A stretch of 64,000 nt of DNA, from contig WEDG01005622.1 of assembly GCA_017591395.1 (NCBI GenBank), forward strand, positions 62,001 to 126,000, in the 5' to 3' direction. The notes beneath the pieces are model-generated. The model saw only the letters and a list, made by a program, of their open reading frames with translations, searched no databases and was not told the DNA's origin. A program made the position numbers and the translations under genes. The stretch comes from Schistocephalus solidus (Eukaryota > Platyhelminthes > Cestoda > Diphyllobothriidea > Diphyllobothriidae). Position 1 is the first letter of the stretch. Every line of letters begins with the position of its first letter. Positions 10,931 to 22,489 of the stretch are shown in pieces.

Positions 10931-11040
10931 GCGTGTGTCTGACCAATGGCGTGAAGCAGGGCTGCGTCCTTGCGCCTACCTTCTTTAGTCTCATGTTCTC
11001 TGCCATGCTAATAGACGCCTACAGTGACGATTATAGTGAG
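10931..11040 (+). pseudogene. RTE-like LINE fragment
   Basis: It encodes TNGVKQGCVLAPTFFSLMFS AMLIDAY, the palm-domain stretch (NGV-QGCVLAP--F) of RTE-like reverse transcriptases. The same motif occurs in the longer element at 57.7 kb. It is inserted directly after an S3 copy and is cut off by another S3 piece, leaving only about 35 codons. Confidence 0.8.
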
Positions 11041-11145
11041 AGCAAGTTTTCAAAGCATCTATCTCACTCTCCGTTCCAATCCGCCAACTCGGCCCGGTGT
11101 CAAAACAGGGTCAAGAAGTTCGGAGGTGGGAGAGGGCGAAAGGCC
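11025..11145 (-). repeat. S3 fragment
   Basis: TAGTGAGAGCAAGTTTTCAA through CAAAACAGGGTCAAGAAGTT, a minus-strand central part of S3. Confidence 0.65.
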
Positions 11146-11548
11146 CACGCACTGTTGTCCTCATTTTTCCTCATAACACCTAATGGATATTAGTAATCAC
11201 TGTGGAACAGTAATCTGAGTCAAATTTTCAGGGTGAGACACGGTATTACATAGCACCCCCCTTAGCCTTGCGCTGAGCCATAGAGGGGTCGGAGTTAGAA
11301 AGCAGGTATTTTTATCCCCTAGAATTTAACGCAAGGCCACCTGCAATACAGGGGGACACCTATTCCTGTGTCCAGTAAAACTATACAGTCGGGATGACGG
11401 CTTAAGACGCTTGGGAAAGAAAAATGAAAGACCAGGGAAGTTCGGTACACCAGGCCTTTACACTGCACAGAGAGTTTACATCTCCAGATAGGAAGCAGAG
11501 GAGAGGAGGTAAAGCAGGACGGGAAAAAGCATAAGGCAGATAGGATAC
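11146..11548. other. intron sequence with weak repeat similarity
   Basis: Mostly unassigned. The stretch near 11325-11360 (GAATTTAACGCAAGGCCACC) resembles the non-telomeric arm of the telomere-like family at 8.8, 32.7 and 48.3 kb. Confidence 0.45.
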
Positions 11549-11573
11549 CTGCAACATCGGTGTTGATGCCTAC

Positions 11574-11747
11574 AGGAAGTGGAGCATTGTGAACTGGACC
11601 CCCGGTAGTAGAGCAAGCATGCGGAGATTCCAGAGGGGAACGGGTCATCAGGGCGACCGGAAAGGGACTCAGAGGCAGGACCGTGCCTCGACGTTGAAGA
11701 TGATCGAGAGCACCCTCGAGGGTGAGGAAGAGCTCCACCACGTAACC
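11574..11747 (-). CDS. fry: fry exon 23 of window: GYVVELFLTLEGALDHL
   Basis: Acceptor TATGATTAG after a 111-base intron that includes a (CA)n/(TG)n tract. It starts GYVVELFLTLEGALDHLQRR, the family GFVIELLLTLESAIDTL helix. Two donors are possible: GTAGGC after 11574 keeps phase 0 and fits exon 24, while the stronger GTATCC after 11549 gives phase 1 and would need a further exon. I used the phase-compatible one. Confidence 0.83.
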
Positions 11748-11858
11748 CTAATCATACGAACACACACATAGAGAGAGAGTGTGTGTGTGTGATTGTACAT
11801 CAGACAGGCAACCAAACCTCCCACGGAATGCACAGTAGGGCAAGTAAACGCGGAATAC

Positions 11859-12453
11859 CTGGATATCCTCACTGTTTTCTGCGATCGATTCCGTGAGTAG
11901 GGCGAGAACCTTTGAGAGTCGCACCTCATCCAGCTGTGCCTCCAGCGAACGGTACATCTGTAGGGAGCGACTGGCGTAGTGCTTGTTCGGACAGGTGAGG
12001 CCCATGTCGAAGGCAGCCTGAGCAAACCGCGTTGCTGTACAGTAGGAGATAGCAGTGGACGAATCCTCGCGTCCAGCATCGACCATCCTAGCTGTGGGTG
12101 CTGCTGCAGCAGCAACAGCATTCGGCGCCTCCACCAACGGTTTAGAGTGTATGTGTTGGGCACCGTGATGACACTGGAGGCAGACCGGGGCCTCCTGGCA
12201 GCCGGCCTCTGCCTCAGCAATAACTGCGACCACACAGCTGACTAGGCGTTGGAGAAAACCAGCGCTGCGCAGAAGAATGAGATTCTCGCGTTTCGGGCAG
12301 ACAGAACCGTTTTGATTGCCGAGCGCCACCGCGTCTCCGGAGGGGCGTGTGACAAGAGAAAGCAGGTCAGAGGCATGGGTGAGAGTTAACAGGGTCACCT
12401 GTTGGAAACGAGCAGGAGTGACGTCTTCCCATGTCCAGACTGACCTATCCTGA
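11859..12453 (-). CDS. fry: fry exon 22 of window: VWTWEDVTP and HYASRSLQMYRSL block
   Basis: Acceptor CCGGTGACAG, donor GTATTC, phase 0 out. It contains RSVWTWEDVTPARF, LILLRSAGFLQRLVSCVVAV and FAQAAFDMGLTCPNKHYASR followed by SLQMYRSL. These match the family LWNHEDV, IKSAEQL--FLKHVV and [25 protein letters not shown] motifs. An Ala-rich insert (near 12110) sits between the second and third. It ends in TESIAENSEDIQ. Confidence 0.93.
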
Positions 12454-12654
12454 CTGTCACCGGAAAAAAAGCCCAGAAACCATGCGGAACATGGTAAATA
12501 GTAACTGCTGAGAAAAATACGGTAAAATAAAGTAAACATATCCAAACGCCGTACGGGTCGATGCCGCATTTCATCTTACATGCAGAGTAATGAGCAAAAG
12601 TTAAGAATGACTGTCGCCAAGGGGAAAAAAATTGAGCTATGAGCTAATATCTAC

Positions 12655-13118
12655 TGAATATACTACTAGTACTATTACTACTACTGGTACTACGATGACT
12701 ACTACTAACTACTGCTATCACTACTAATACTAGAACGAATTTTTATACTACCATTACTACTACTTCTACTACTAAGGCTAAGAGTAATACTAACACTAAT
12801 ACTATTAATACTACTACTGCTATTCATACTAAGACTACTGATACCACTACTATTAATAGTACTACTGCTTATACTACCATTACTACTACTACTACTACTT
12901 CTACTACTACTACTAATACTACTACTAAGACTACGACTCTAAGGCTACTGCCACTAATGCTACTACTGCTAAGACTACTACTAATACTACTACAACTACT
13001 ACTATTACTAATACCACGACTACTACTGTCAATACTACCATTACGATTACGGCTACTATTATACGACTACGACTACAAATAAACGATCGCCAGCACAAGG
13101 GTAATTTACTGATTATGA
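12655..13118. repeat. interrupted (CTA)n microsatellite, first copy of a duplicated module
   Basis: About 420 bases of degenerate ACTACTACT units ending CTACGACTACAAATAAACGA and CACAAGGGTAATTTACTGAT. The same end, including the unique 40-base tail, recurs at 14460-14658. This copy lies just after exon 21 in the gene. Confidence 0.9.
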
Positions 13119-13143
13119 AAATGGTTTAGGAAAGGTATTGTAC

Positions 13144-13850
13144 ATTTCATCCATGAGTTTCCTTATATCTTCTGCCGCTGCGTGCATATGCTTCGACCCG
13201 CAGTCATTGGAGAGTGGAATCGGAGTTCTATCAGGGTTGTCGATGCGTGTGAAACGAATTGCGCCAGCACTTTCACCAAGGCCTCCTAAGCCTCGCGGAG
13301 CGTTAACCAACGGCGAGAGACTTGTCTGCTGGCCCTCCGCGCCTGTTTCGGCAGCAGCCTCCAGCACTGTCGGGATCGATGCTGACGCATGCGGCACGGT
13401 GATCTCGAGATCCAATGGCCGATGTTGTGGTGGCGGCGGCGGCGGTGCAACATGCTGGTCCGCCATTGCAACGATCGACCGACGTTTGAGTTCCGCGTCC
13501 GCTGTACCCGGAATAAGGGTGGCCGTGCTCATTAGGCTGTACGTGGAACCGAAAAGCCCTAGTGGGTAGCGTGCAGGGATGGCGGCGGCAGCCCGAGCAT
13601 TACCGACGCCTGCACCGCTGCCGCCGGCGTACATAAGCACATCAGCGTTAGGCTTTGAAAGGTGCGGATCCGAGGGCGAAAGGCCGGGGGGAGAACCAGA
13701 CGAGGAGTGCGAGAACAGCAGCTGCTCTGGCAAGGGAGCCTCAATAGTGGTCAGCTTGGAAGCAACTGTGTTGGTGCATGCCTTCCAGGCTGGGCATGAG
13801 GAGACATTGGAAAAGGGTTCATCCGGGGGTGACAGGGTAGAAAAGATGTC
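13144..13850 (-). CDS. fry: fry exon 21 of window: Pro/Ala-rich linker ending EDIRKLMDEM
   Basis: 707 bases, acceptor CTTCCTACAG, phase 0. Most of it is variable linker with a Pro run near 13440 and Ala/Gly tracts. The 3' end, AAAEDIRKLMDE, corresponds to the family VKTLMEFI helix. The donor GTACAA is not strong, but its phase 2 joins exon 22 as KLMDE-I-QDRSVWTWEDVTP, in register with relatives (LM-FI-SRKRGPLWNHEDV). Confidence 0.82.
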
Positions 13851-14011
13851 CTGTAGGAAGCGGAAGAGTGGAACTATTAGAGTAAATTAAAGAGGGCTGT
13901 CTGGTGAGCGGAGCAAAGGATAGACTTGAAGGAAATCTACAAAACTAATATGCTGGGCTAAATGTTTACAAAACTAACATGATTCGCAACAACAGCAATA
14001 CTTCCAACGTA
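13851..14011. other. intron sequence, nothing recognised
   Basis: Short stretch upstream of exon 21; only the exon's pyrimidine tract is recognisable. Confidence 0.4.
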
Positions 14012-14868
<857 letters not shown>

Positions 14869-15489
14869 AGGCAATGAACGGATTGTAAATTGGGAAGCGT
14901 ACGGAAATTTCATTTCTGTGAGGTCTATATCAGCGAAATTCTCTTTTCATAACGAACTACATCTCTAACAATACAAAAATGGAAATAGTATATCGATATC
15001 TCACAATAATCGCTTGCACCACATAACCAGATATAAAACCCTTGAATTTGTGCCAGACTTCATTAACCACTAACTCTGAGAGGATATTGAATTACAATGT
15101 ATGCAAAAAAATAAACTATAAACGATATTGTGCGTAAAAAAGCATGAAAAAGTATCAAATTAAAAAGTATTTGATCGAATTCCAAGACGTGGAGGAGATC
15201 GTCGCCAAGGTAGACAAAATTGGAATGACCATTTCTGATCAGTTCTCCGTTCAGCACCCTGAACCACAGCATTCTACGTGTTACGTTAGGATAGATCAGT
15301 GAACGCCATTTCCTAATGAGATGTTGCTACATACGGGCACAGACTTCAGTGTAGTCGTCCAGGTTAGGGCTTCGGTATATTCGCTTACGTCAAATAAGAG
15401 AGTAAAAATAGAAGGATAATGAGGTTCTAGGAGTACCACGCATCGCATGGTTAGAAAGAACAGATGAAAAATGACCTGTCCCCTATTGA
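14869..15489. other. intron sequence, nothing recognised
   Basis: AT-rich sequence preceding the CR1/jockey-like relic. The minus-strand open frame at 15063-15272 shows no recognisable domain. Confidence 0.4.
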
Positions 15490-16710
15490 TTGGGCATGCA
15501 TATTTTCAGAAGATATCGACGAGGCTTGGGCCTACACGATGCCCAACACGGCTTTTGCAGTGGTGGGTCTTTTCATACGAACCTGCTCTTCTCACTTGAA
15601 CGCTGGACCAAAGCACGCGATGAAGGCAAAATGGTGCAGTCATCTACATCGACTTCCAAATGGCCTTCGACAGCGCTCCTCAACAACGTCTCATGCAGCT
15701 TAGGAGTTTGTGGAAGCCTCTTTGTATGGATCCAGAACTTTTGACTGGACAGTCCCAAAGAGTACAAGTCGGACGCCAGCAGTCCTCAGAAGTAACCTTG
15801 ATGAGTGGCATCCTCTAGGGCTCAGTTGTAGGCCCCACATTATTCCTTGTTTTCATCAATGGCTGTGTCAGGGACCTTGACTGTGAGGTCCTCCTGTTCG
15901 CTGACGAAATAAAACTATGGAAAGTTGTTGACAATACGGCAAACGATGACCATCTGCAACGGAACTTGAGCAGGCTCGAGGACTGGTCAAAGCGCTGGCT
16001 TATGCCGTTCAGTGTTAGCAAGTGCAATTTTCTTCAAAGTGTCCACTGTGGAGCCTCCAGCCCCAGGATAAACTGTCTAAAAGGTACACCATTGCAACCA
16101 GTTGACAGTCAGAAGGACTTGGGTATGGGGATTACATCGTCACTCCAACCAACACTGAACTGCACGAAGGTGACCAAGTCAGCCATGTCTGTATCGCAAC
16201 TCATCAGACGCGCCCTTATGGGATTTGAAAAAGAAACTTTCTCCAAAATATTTGCAAGCTTCGTGTCGTCGCACCTAGAATATGCCATCAAAGGCATGGG
16301 GACCTTGGACTGTCAAGGATAGTACCGTCTTAGAGAAGGTCCAGGGGCGGGCGACAAAAATGACTAAAGGCCTGCGAACGCAAACTTGTGAAAACAGATT
16401 ATTAACCCTCAACCTATTTCCTCTTTTCCACAGGTAAATACGAGAGGATCGCATACTAACCTCTCGCATTATGAATGCCCTGGACTGTTGCTCTATTCCC
16501 AATGATTTTTTCACCCTGAATAACACGCCCACCTTGCGAGATCAACCTTTACAAAATTACGCACGAGTAAAGCAAGGGTCCATGGACGCAAGCACTTCTT
16601 CAGTAACAGTGATTGCAACGTGGAATGCTCTGCCCGCGGATGCTGGTCTCTAGAAGACCGTGAATTCCTTTAAGCGCAAACTCGACCAACCCCCACCCTA
16701 GAGTCGAATT
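15490..16710 (+). pseudogene. CR1/jockey-like LINE reverse transcriptase relic
   Basis: Broken frames carry the order of a non-LTR reverse transcriptase: QHGF-SG-S--NLL-SLERW (15555-15620), LDEWHPLGL in place of S-GIPQGSVLGP (about 15800), FVFINGCVRDLDCEVLLFAD as a damaged catalytic box (about 15850-15910), LSRLEDWSKRWLMPFSVSKC (15967-16025), SQKDLGMGITSSLQP, and WNALPADAGL near the end. It has many stops and shifts and no endonuclease part, so it is a dead, 5'-truncated copy. Confidence 0.85.
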
Positions 16711-17015
16711 GCATTTAATTATACTACTCGAAATAAGCGAAGTAGTCTTTTAAATGTATTTTGTCGACTAGCCGACGGCTGCTTTGTGTTCCCCATGCCA
16801 TTAGGGAAACATCGTCTTTTAAATTTTCCTTAAGCATCGAGGTTTTTCTTTGTAACCAATAGGGAGCTCAAAAACGTTGGCCCATTTTTCCCTTAATTAA
16901 ACTGAGCTGAACTGAACAGCCAGTCAGAAGAAGTACCTACAACGGAGGCTTCTTGTTCAATAGAAAATCCAAGAGAGCAAACCTCTCCGGCCGCTAATGT
17001 CTCCAGATGACTTAC
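16711..17015. other. LINE tail and intron, nothing firm
   Basis: GTATTTTGTCGACTAGCCGA to AGGGAGCTCAAAAACGTTGG resembles part of 24.13-24.23 kb (GGGAGTTGAAAGGCGTTCGC), so it may be the 3' end of the same LINE family. Otherwise nothing. Confidence 0.45.
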
Positions 17016-17221
17016 CCTGCAGGGTCCACCGTCGACAGTGAGACAGAAGGCAGGTACTTTGGACGCAAACGTAGCAATAGCCTTCGAGCAGGACTGACGC
17101 TCGACTTCAAGTTGGAGCGACAAAAGACGCAGAGCTTCAATGCGTGGACAGGTCACACGTAGCAGGTTGATCAGCAGCTTCTTGCTCGTTTCCTGGATCA
17201 GGGGTCGGCAATGATCAAGGC
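17016..17221 (-). CDS. fry: fry exon 20 of window: LDHCRPLIQETSKKLLINLL
   Basis: Acceptor CACTCAG, donor GTAAGT, phase 1 in and phase 0 out. It begins LDHCRPLIQETSKKLLINLL, the counterpart of the family G-DHCHPEVYEHCKRLLLHLL helix, then IEALRLLSLQLEVERQSCSK. The remainder is not conserved. The frame stays open past the donor, but the GTAAGT site and phase support the end given. Confidence 0.9.
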
Positions 17222-17574
17222 CTGAGTGAGGGATGTGGGGTGGAATGGCATACTTTATTCATATAGGGAAATGTGCAGTCGCTAAAGAGCGCAAAACAAG
17301 GTACGCACAGGTTACACTTAACAAAGCTATGCACAGTGTCGGCTGTATTCAGTCGATATGGATGTCGCATCCAAAATCTTCAAAGGTAAGCGAAGGCGGG
17401 TACGGCAATTCCCACCAGGTGACACGCTACAGCGGACACATATTGACGCAACATACAGCCCATAGCCCGCAAGGGTTCTAGACTGATCCCCAAGGCGCAA
17501 ATGGATGAGCATGTCTCCTAACTCGATCGGTGAACAGTCTTACAAAGATATATACTTTTTCTAATAGTATATAC

Positions 17575-17850
17575 ATAGGCAGAAAAACATTGCCAACACA
17601 GACAAGGGAAGACTGGGATAGTCATTAAGAGTTTAATGGCCATCATGAACCAGTCCTACCCAACTCCAGATGATGCACCACTCGGAGCTCGAACCCGCAA
17701 CCTGTTGAGTAGAAGTCTAACACTGTAACCACTGAGCCCCGGACTCACTGTCTTGACGGTTTCGAGCCCCGGGTGGTGCAATACATGGGGTTTGGGTACG
17801 GCTAGCTAATGACGGCTAGGAAGTCAGAAAGGCCTATTCCAGTCTCCCAA
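17575..17850. repeat. two S1 SINE copies in inverted orientation
   Basis: A minus-strand copy (about 17575-17745) with CGAACCCGCAACCTGTTGAG meets a plus-strand copy tail (17755-17850) with CGAGCCCCGGGTGGTGCAAT, then GGGTACGGCTAGCTAATGAC. The head-to-head arrangement could fold into a hairpin in the pre-mRNA. Confidence 0.75.
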
Positions 17851-18040
17851 GTGGCGAGGCATTGATGAACTTCGGTTCGACGAAGTGCTTATGACTAATC
17901 TGGTAAATCCCAGTAGTGGAATGAAGGTAAATAGGCTCGAAACAGTTCTGTATCAATTTAACTCCAGACTCTTTCGTCTGAGGACGAGTTGGTGTTACCA
18001 GCTTTAAAAATTTACGGGTAAACACTCTTTTCCGAAAGGG
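17851..18040 (+). repeat. possible Penelope-related 3' tail
   Basis: Contains CGTCTGAGGACGAGTTGGTG and ACCAGCTTTAAAAATTTACG. The same layout (TGTCTGAAGACGAACTGGGG then ACCAGCCACAAAAATTTACA) follows a Penelope C-terminal relic at 20.08 kb. I infer a shared element end. Confidence 0.55.
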
Positions 18041-18126
18041 CTTTCTCCTTTCATCATATTACGCCGGAATGCATACTACTTCAGTTATCTAACATATATG
18101 TATTTGATATATAGAAAAAAACGTAC

Positions 18127-18975
18127 CTAGGAACACGCAGAGTAGCAGGATAGGCAGATGATTGCGCCAAGCAATACGGTGACGATGGGGCGACTTTGCA
18201 ATCTCACCCACCAAAAGCAAAACTAGCGGAGACCGTGCACCTGTGGGCGACCACATACCAGTTAAGACCGTCGACCCATTAGTGACAAAGGGTTCCGTGA
18301 GCCATTCCTGGATGGGCGCATGGTAGACACCACTCTCGGGCATGGGCAAGGGCTGGTCCCGCCAGCGAGCGTCAAGTGAGGAGGCGCAGGCTCCACCAGC
18401 ACCGCCGGCACGACCACCACTACTGCCAACGCGTGCCGTCCTCTGACGAAAATCAGCGAATCCACCACCACCGCGGGAGTTGGAGTGCAGCGGCAGTAGA
18501 AGGGGTTGTAAGCTGGCCAGATTTGGCGGCAGGGAAGTTGTCTGAAGACGCGCCAAAAGTGTTTCATCCAGCGGACGTACCGATTGGGGGGCCTCGAGGG
18601 TCGACGAGGCACCAATCAGAATGCTTCGACCTCCCGACACACCTCCGCCGTTGCCAACTGTTTGACCCTCACTACCCCCACCAGCGCCGCCGCCACCGCC
18701 GCCGCCGCCGCCACCACTGCCCTTAAAGATAGCACGCAACCGAGAACTACGTTGAGATACGGTGTGATTAGTGCGATCGTACTCCTTGGCCGTGCGACGA
18801 GCACGTTTGGAAAGAATCTTCTTTATGCGGCTGGGTCTCGCTTTGTCACCAAATCCGGCCGCCTGTTTGTTGTAGCGTTCGCGAGCAGTTTCTGTGTTCG
18901 GCAGAGTGTTGCAACGCGCAGCCACAGAAGCCTGAGACGGCACAATACCAGATCCATCCGCTAACACCGAGGATT
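18127..18975 (-). CDS. fry: fry exon 19 of window: PLPMPESGVYHAPIQEWL block
   Basis: 849 bases, acceptor CCTCTCTAG, donor GTACGT. The 5' two thirds is a variable linker with a basic run (KILSKRARRTAKEYDR) and an oligo-Gly tract near 18700. The conserved end reads PLPMPESGVYHAPIQEWL, then LLLVGEIAKSPHRHRIAWRN and LLCVFLG, matching family PLPFPP---W-PL--Y(V/L)P and the helix before F-GFDH. The split Gly codon joins exon 20 as FLG-LDHCRP. Confidence 0.9.
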
Positions 18976-19076
18976 CTAGAGAGGGACACAAACATAAAGA
19001 GGGCCATTTATTCGAAAATCACCGAGGGGGGGGCATAAGTGGATAGCACTAGAGGTGGGGGAGAGGAGGGACGTAC

Positions 19077-19414
19077 CCAGGGCACCCGATCCATAGTTTT
19101 CGACATCGACTTCTAACTCCATTGTGTCAGGGATAGCTGTAGATTTCGCCTGTCGTACGCGGCCTGGAGAACCATGTGACTCCTTCTCGTCCTGGCGATT
19201 GAGCGCCGACCGAATGGCCCGTCGACCTACGGCGCTGGCTCGAGTGGCAAAACGACTGATGGCATTGCCTGAGGAGACCGTTAAGGCGTTGTTACAAGTG
19301 GTGTCCATCATGGCTGGACCGACGGTGGGTGCGTCAGTATTCGGTTGCGCCGCGGTTTGGTCAGGGACCTGCAGACTGCAGACTGAGCGTGGTCGTGATC
19401 GCGACGTCAACGGG
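19077..19414 (-). CDS. fry: fry exon 18 of window: variable basic/Ser-rich linker
   Basis: Acceptor AATAATCAG, donor GTACGT, phase 2 in and phase 1 out, both fitting the neighbours. The peptide is Arg/Ser/Thr/Ala-rich (SRSRPRSVCSLQVPDQ) and ends METELE-like with MELEVDVENYGSGAL. Relatives have a poorly conserved linker here, so the call rests on phase, splice sites, the open frame and the 101-base intron to exon 19, not on homology. Confidence 0.72.
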
Positions 19415-19800
19415 CTGATTATTCACGGGGGAGACAAATTGTAAAAGGGACAAAAAGTCAAATATTAGGCGTAATACCTCCCACAGATTGAGCAGGTTAT
19501 ACGTTGACGTTCACAGTTTTAATCCATGGAGGTTTAACCACAGACAAACGAACTTTGCAGCAATTAATAGGCATAGTACTTCACGTGATTTTCGGATGCA
19601 CGAGCTGTGTGCATGCAGATAACGCTCGTACACACACATGCACTCATGTATGTGCGCGCTTTACCCGTTTGAATTTGCAACTTTGCCCATACAAGCATAC
19701 GCTACCATGGTTAAATATTGTACCATATCAACAGAAGTAAGTGGTCATAATGCTGCCATATAAAGTTACCACATTTTCCTTTACTGCGGCTTTAGAGCAC
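19415..19800. other. intron sequence, nothing recognised
   Basis: Intron between exons 17 and 18. A short ACACACATGCACTCATGT stretch is near 19630; nothing else is recognised. Confidence 0.4.
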
Positions 19801-19829
19801 ACACTGCAACCAAACAAAGAAGTAGGGTG

Positions 19830-20130
19830 AGCCCACATCGTTGGCGCCTGCCCAACAAGGAAGGGCCGCGAATTCCTGGAGGCAATGCACTCAGATGAGG
19901 CATACCAATTTGGATGCCAATTACAAATTTCTCAAGGTCAATTGGAAGCGAACACAGCCACTATCGACCAGATCAATTAAAGCACTGGACGCTTATTGGC
20001 TCAAACTTTAGCCAACCATAAGAATCTTGTGTTAGGCATTGTTTAGGGTTAACTGTTTTGTGTACAACTGCCATTTGTCTGAAGACGAACTGGGGTACCA
20101 GCCACAAAAATTTACATAACAAAGTAATTT
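19830..20130 (+). pseudogene. Penelope-like element C-terminal relic and tail
   Basis: The sequence encodes, in shifting frames, REFLEAMHSDEAYQFGC-like peptide (KEGREFLEA--SDEA), the end of Penelope-like open frames after the GIY-YIG domain, and then a non-coding tail with GTCTGAAGACGAACTGGGGT. No intact frame remains. The name rests on general similarity to flatworm Penelope C-termini, so moderate confidence. Confidence 0.55.
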
Positions 20131-20295
20131 TGTTCTCAAAGAACTTCAACTTAAGAAAATTTCTTGGGATGCTGATATTTCATGGTCATGGTGTCAGTTG
20201 ATGTCACCTCTCTCTTTCCTTCAATCCCACATGACTTGGCAGTCAAAACGGTAAGCGCATTGCTTGAGAGGCAGTACGATGACGTAGGCGAGTAG

Positions 20296-20590
20296 GTGAA
20301 GCGGGGACATCTTGTCCAACTCTTAAAATTATGTCTGGAGACGTATTTTATCTTCGAGGGGATCGTGTACGAGCAGATCAGAGGGACGCCAATGGGATCG
20401 CAGCTCTCGGGCTTCATCGCTGAGGCAGTTTTCAAAAATTTTGACTCTGGTTTTCACAAACTACAGGCCAACGTTTTGGACTCAAAACATCGACGATACC
20501 TTCGCCATCATCAAAGGAGAAATGATCGAAGAACTCCACAGGACCCTGAATTCCCTCATCCGGGATATCCTGAGCCGCACACTATCATCA
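20296..20590 (+). pseudogene. Penelope-like reverse transcriptase fragment
   Basis: First frame: LLKLCLETYFIFEGIVYEQI then RGTPMGSQLSGFIAEAVF, the highly typical Penelope palm segment (YEQ--GTPMGSP-SG--AE). After a frameshift near 20455 it continues FWTQNIDDTFAIIKGEMIEE, where NIDD replaces the YVDD catalytic box. The catalytic pair of Asp is kept, but the frame is broken and both ends are missing. Confidence 0.9.
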
Positions 20591-20604
20591 TATTCCCGAT
20601 CGCA

Positions 20605-20900
20605 ACCGACAAAGCAACGAGCACGTCGTTCAATGGTAGAGCGTTCGACTCAATTACCAAAGGTGGCGGGTTTAAATCCCAGGTGTTCCACACTTGAGTG
20701 CATGGGCTGCGACTCAATTATGTAAGCGGAACATGCAGAAATTTCTTTTAACGGACCCAGTGCTCTGAACTGCCTAACGGTCTCAGAAATTAGATAATCC
20801 TGGTTCGAATCCATAGCCAGAGGCTGAGTAAGGCTTATTAATCAGAAATAGCCCTGCCGGTCTTCCGTTTTAGCACAGAATTGTTGTTGGTCTCCTTTTC
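20605..20900 (+). repeat. two tRNA-derived SINE heads
   Basis: AGCACGTCGTTCAATGGTAG plus GGCGGGTTTAAATCCCAGGT (20625-20690) is an S1-like A box and B box. A second B box, TCCTGGTTCGAATCCATAGC, lies at 20807-20826, followed by TATTAATCAGAAATAGCCCT, an S1 body. Both are degenerate. Confidence 0.65.
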
Positions 20901-21109
20901 GAGATAGAAAAAATTGCACTGTCGTGTTCGGCGTCAGGTGGCGATTGAACAGGCTAAAGCCTGAAATAATATTATAGTAATTATAAAAATCGTTTTTGAT
21001 GAATTTGATACGACAGGTATATTGTCAATGGAGGCGAAACAAGTAAATGGTATTTTAGACAGTACATGGTTTAAACACGTCAAGAATTTTCCCTATAGGG
21101 TATCTATCG

Positions 21110-21950
21110 TGTTGAGCTTGCACCCGAATGCCGGCCGGCTGACCTCGACTACGCAGATGATATCGCCTTACCAGCCTCAAACCTTGGTGATCTACAGTCT
21201 ATGGTGTCGTGGGTGAATGAAGTCGCTAAATCGGTCGGCTTGTCCATAAACGCGGAGAAGACTAAAGTTTTTTTCAAGCTGCATCCCTGCCCAGGAGAAA
21301 GCACCACTCGAGGTTGGTGGCTGTCAACGTGAAGAGGTGGACAGTTTGAAATACCTTGGGGCGAGGTTGCTGCCGAATGAACAGAGTAAGAATGACATTG
21401 TCTCCCGAATCGATACTGATCGTCGGGTTTTCTCAAGCCTTAGAAAATGCCTGTGGACCCGACGCGCATTTCTATCGACACAAAGATTCGCATATATCGT
21501 GCGTCTGTCCTTCTCTATGGTTGTGAATGCTGGGCTACACGCATAGAAGATGAGCGAAAACTGGAGGCATTTGATCACCACTGCTTGAGGACCATTCTCC
21601 GAGTGAAGTACACAGGCTTCGTCTCAAATGAGACAGTCCGCAATCACTGCGCAAACCTCGCAAGGATATCCCAAGCCATCCAAGAACGACGTCTGAGGTG
21701 GCTCGGACACGTTCTTCGTCGGCCACCTTACGAGCTCAGTGTTACTTCCCTTGAACCGACTCCACTACTCCAATTTGGTCAGCTCAAAACCTGGCTCGAC
21801 ACAGTACGTCAAGAGATGGAAGTTGTTCTTGGACCTTCGGTATTCGGCGTCCGTCGTTGGCGAAGAGAATGGATTGAGCTGTCGAGGTCTGCTGCCGCGG
21901 ATCTTCAAGCATGGAGGAGCACAATCCGTAACATAATCGAGACCGGTTAG
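21110..21950 (+). pseudogene. RTE-like LINE C-terminal relic
   Basis: It encodes, with frameshifts, DLDYADDIALPASNLGDLQS (YADD catalytic box, about 21145-21205), SWVNEVAKSVGLSINAEKTK, YLGARLLPNEQSK, then an uninterrupted stretch from 21447 with LLYGCECWATRIEDERKLEA, FDHHCLRTILRVKYTGFVSN and RRLRWLGHVLRRPPYELSVT. This order is the palm to C-terminal part of RTE-type elements. It is truncated at the 5' side; the last frame is intact for 167 codons. Confidence 0.88.
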
Positions 21951-22489
21951 ATCAGGCATAATCGCAGCCGTAACAAGTACCAAACACGTAAGCATTGTGT
22001 GCAATTGCACTAAAGAGGACGTAACAGCAGACAGAACGCTGCTAAAGTGCGCTTTTCGAATATAAAACACCTAGAATAATTCGGGTTCGCAGTACATGCG
22101 ATAGAAAATCTACTGTACGCCCAATGAGGCAAGATAAATGCGAGACCTTTGGGAAAAACCTAGATATGCCGATTGTCAAAAAAGTCAAGTAACCCCAGGG
22201 AACCCATCTTAGACCGCCAATCGATTCAATATTTCAACTTGTTAACTTCTTAAGAAATGAAATTTGTAACTTGGAGCAAATCCATTTATTCAAGTTCTAT
22301 AGGTATAGACCCAAATTTGATAGGAATATTTGGATACGTGCTCTTATCTTGGCCTCCATTAAAACTAGACCTACAGTATTAGATTCACCTAAAACGCATT
22401 TGCAATTAGTAAAACACTAGTTCAGGTCTTAGTGCGATCAATCCGCACCCGACGCCGAACACGACAGTGCAGTTTGTTGCTCTCTCAAA
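21951..22489. other. intron sequence, nothing recognised
   Basis: AT-rich sequence after the RTE-like relic. No feature found. Confidence 0.4.

Noticed and set aside
17978..18010. Hammerhead-like CTGAGGACGAG motif, also CTGAAGACGAA at 20079
   Set aside because: CUGANGA is present, but no GAAA with a closing stem follows at a suitable distance in either place.
18376..18964. Plus-strand open frames with basic and Arg/His-rich peptides
   Set aside because: Antisense shadows of the GC-rich Furry exon 19.
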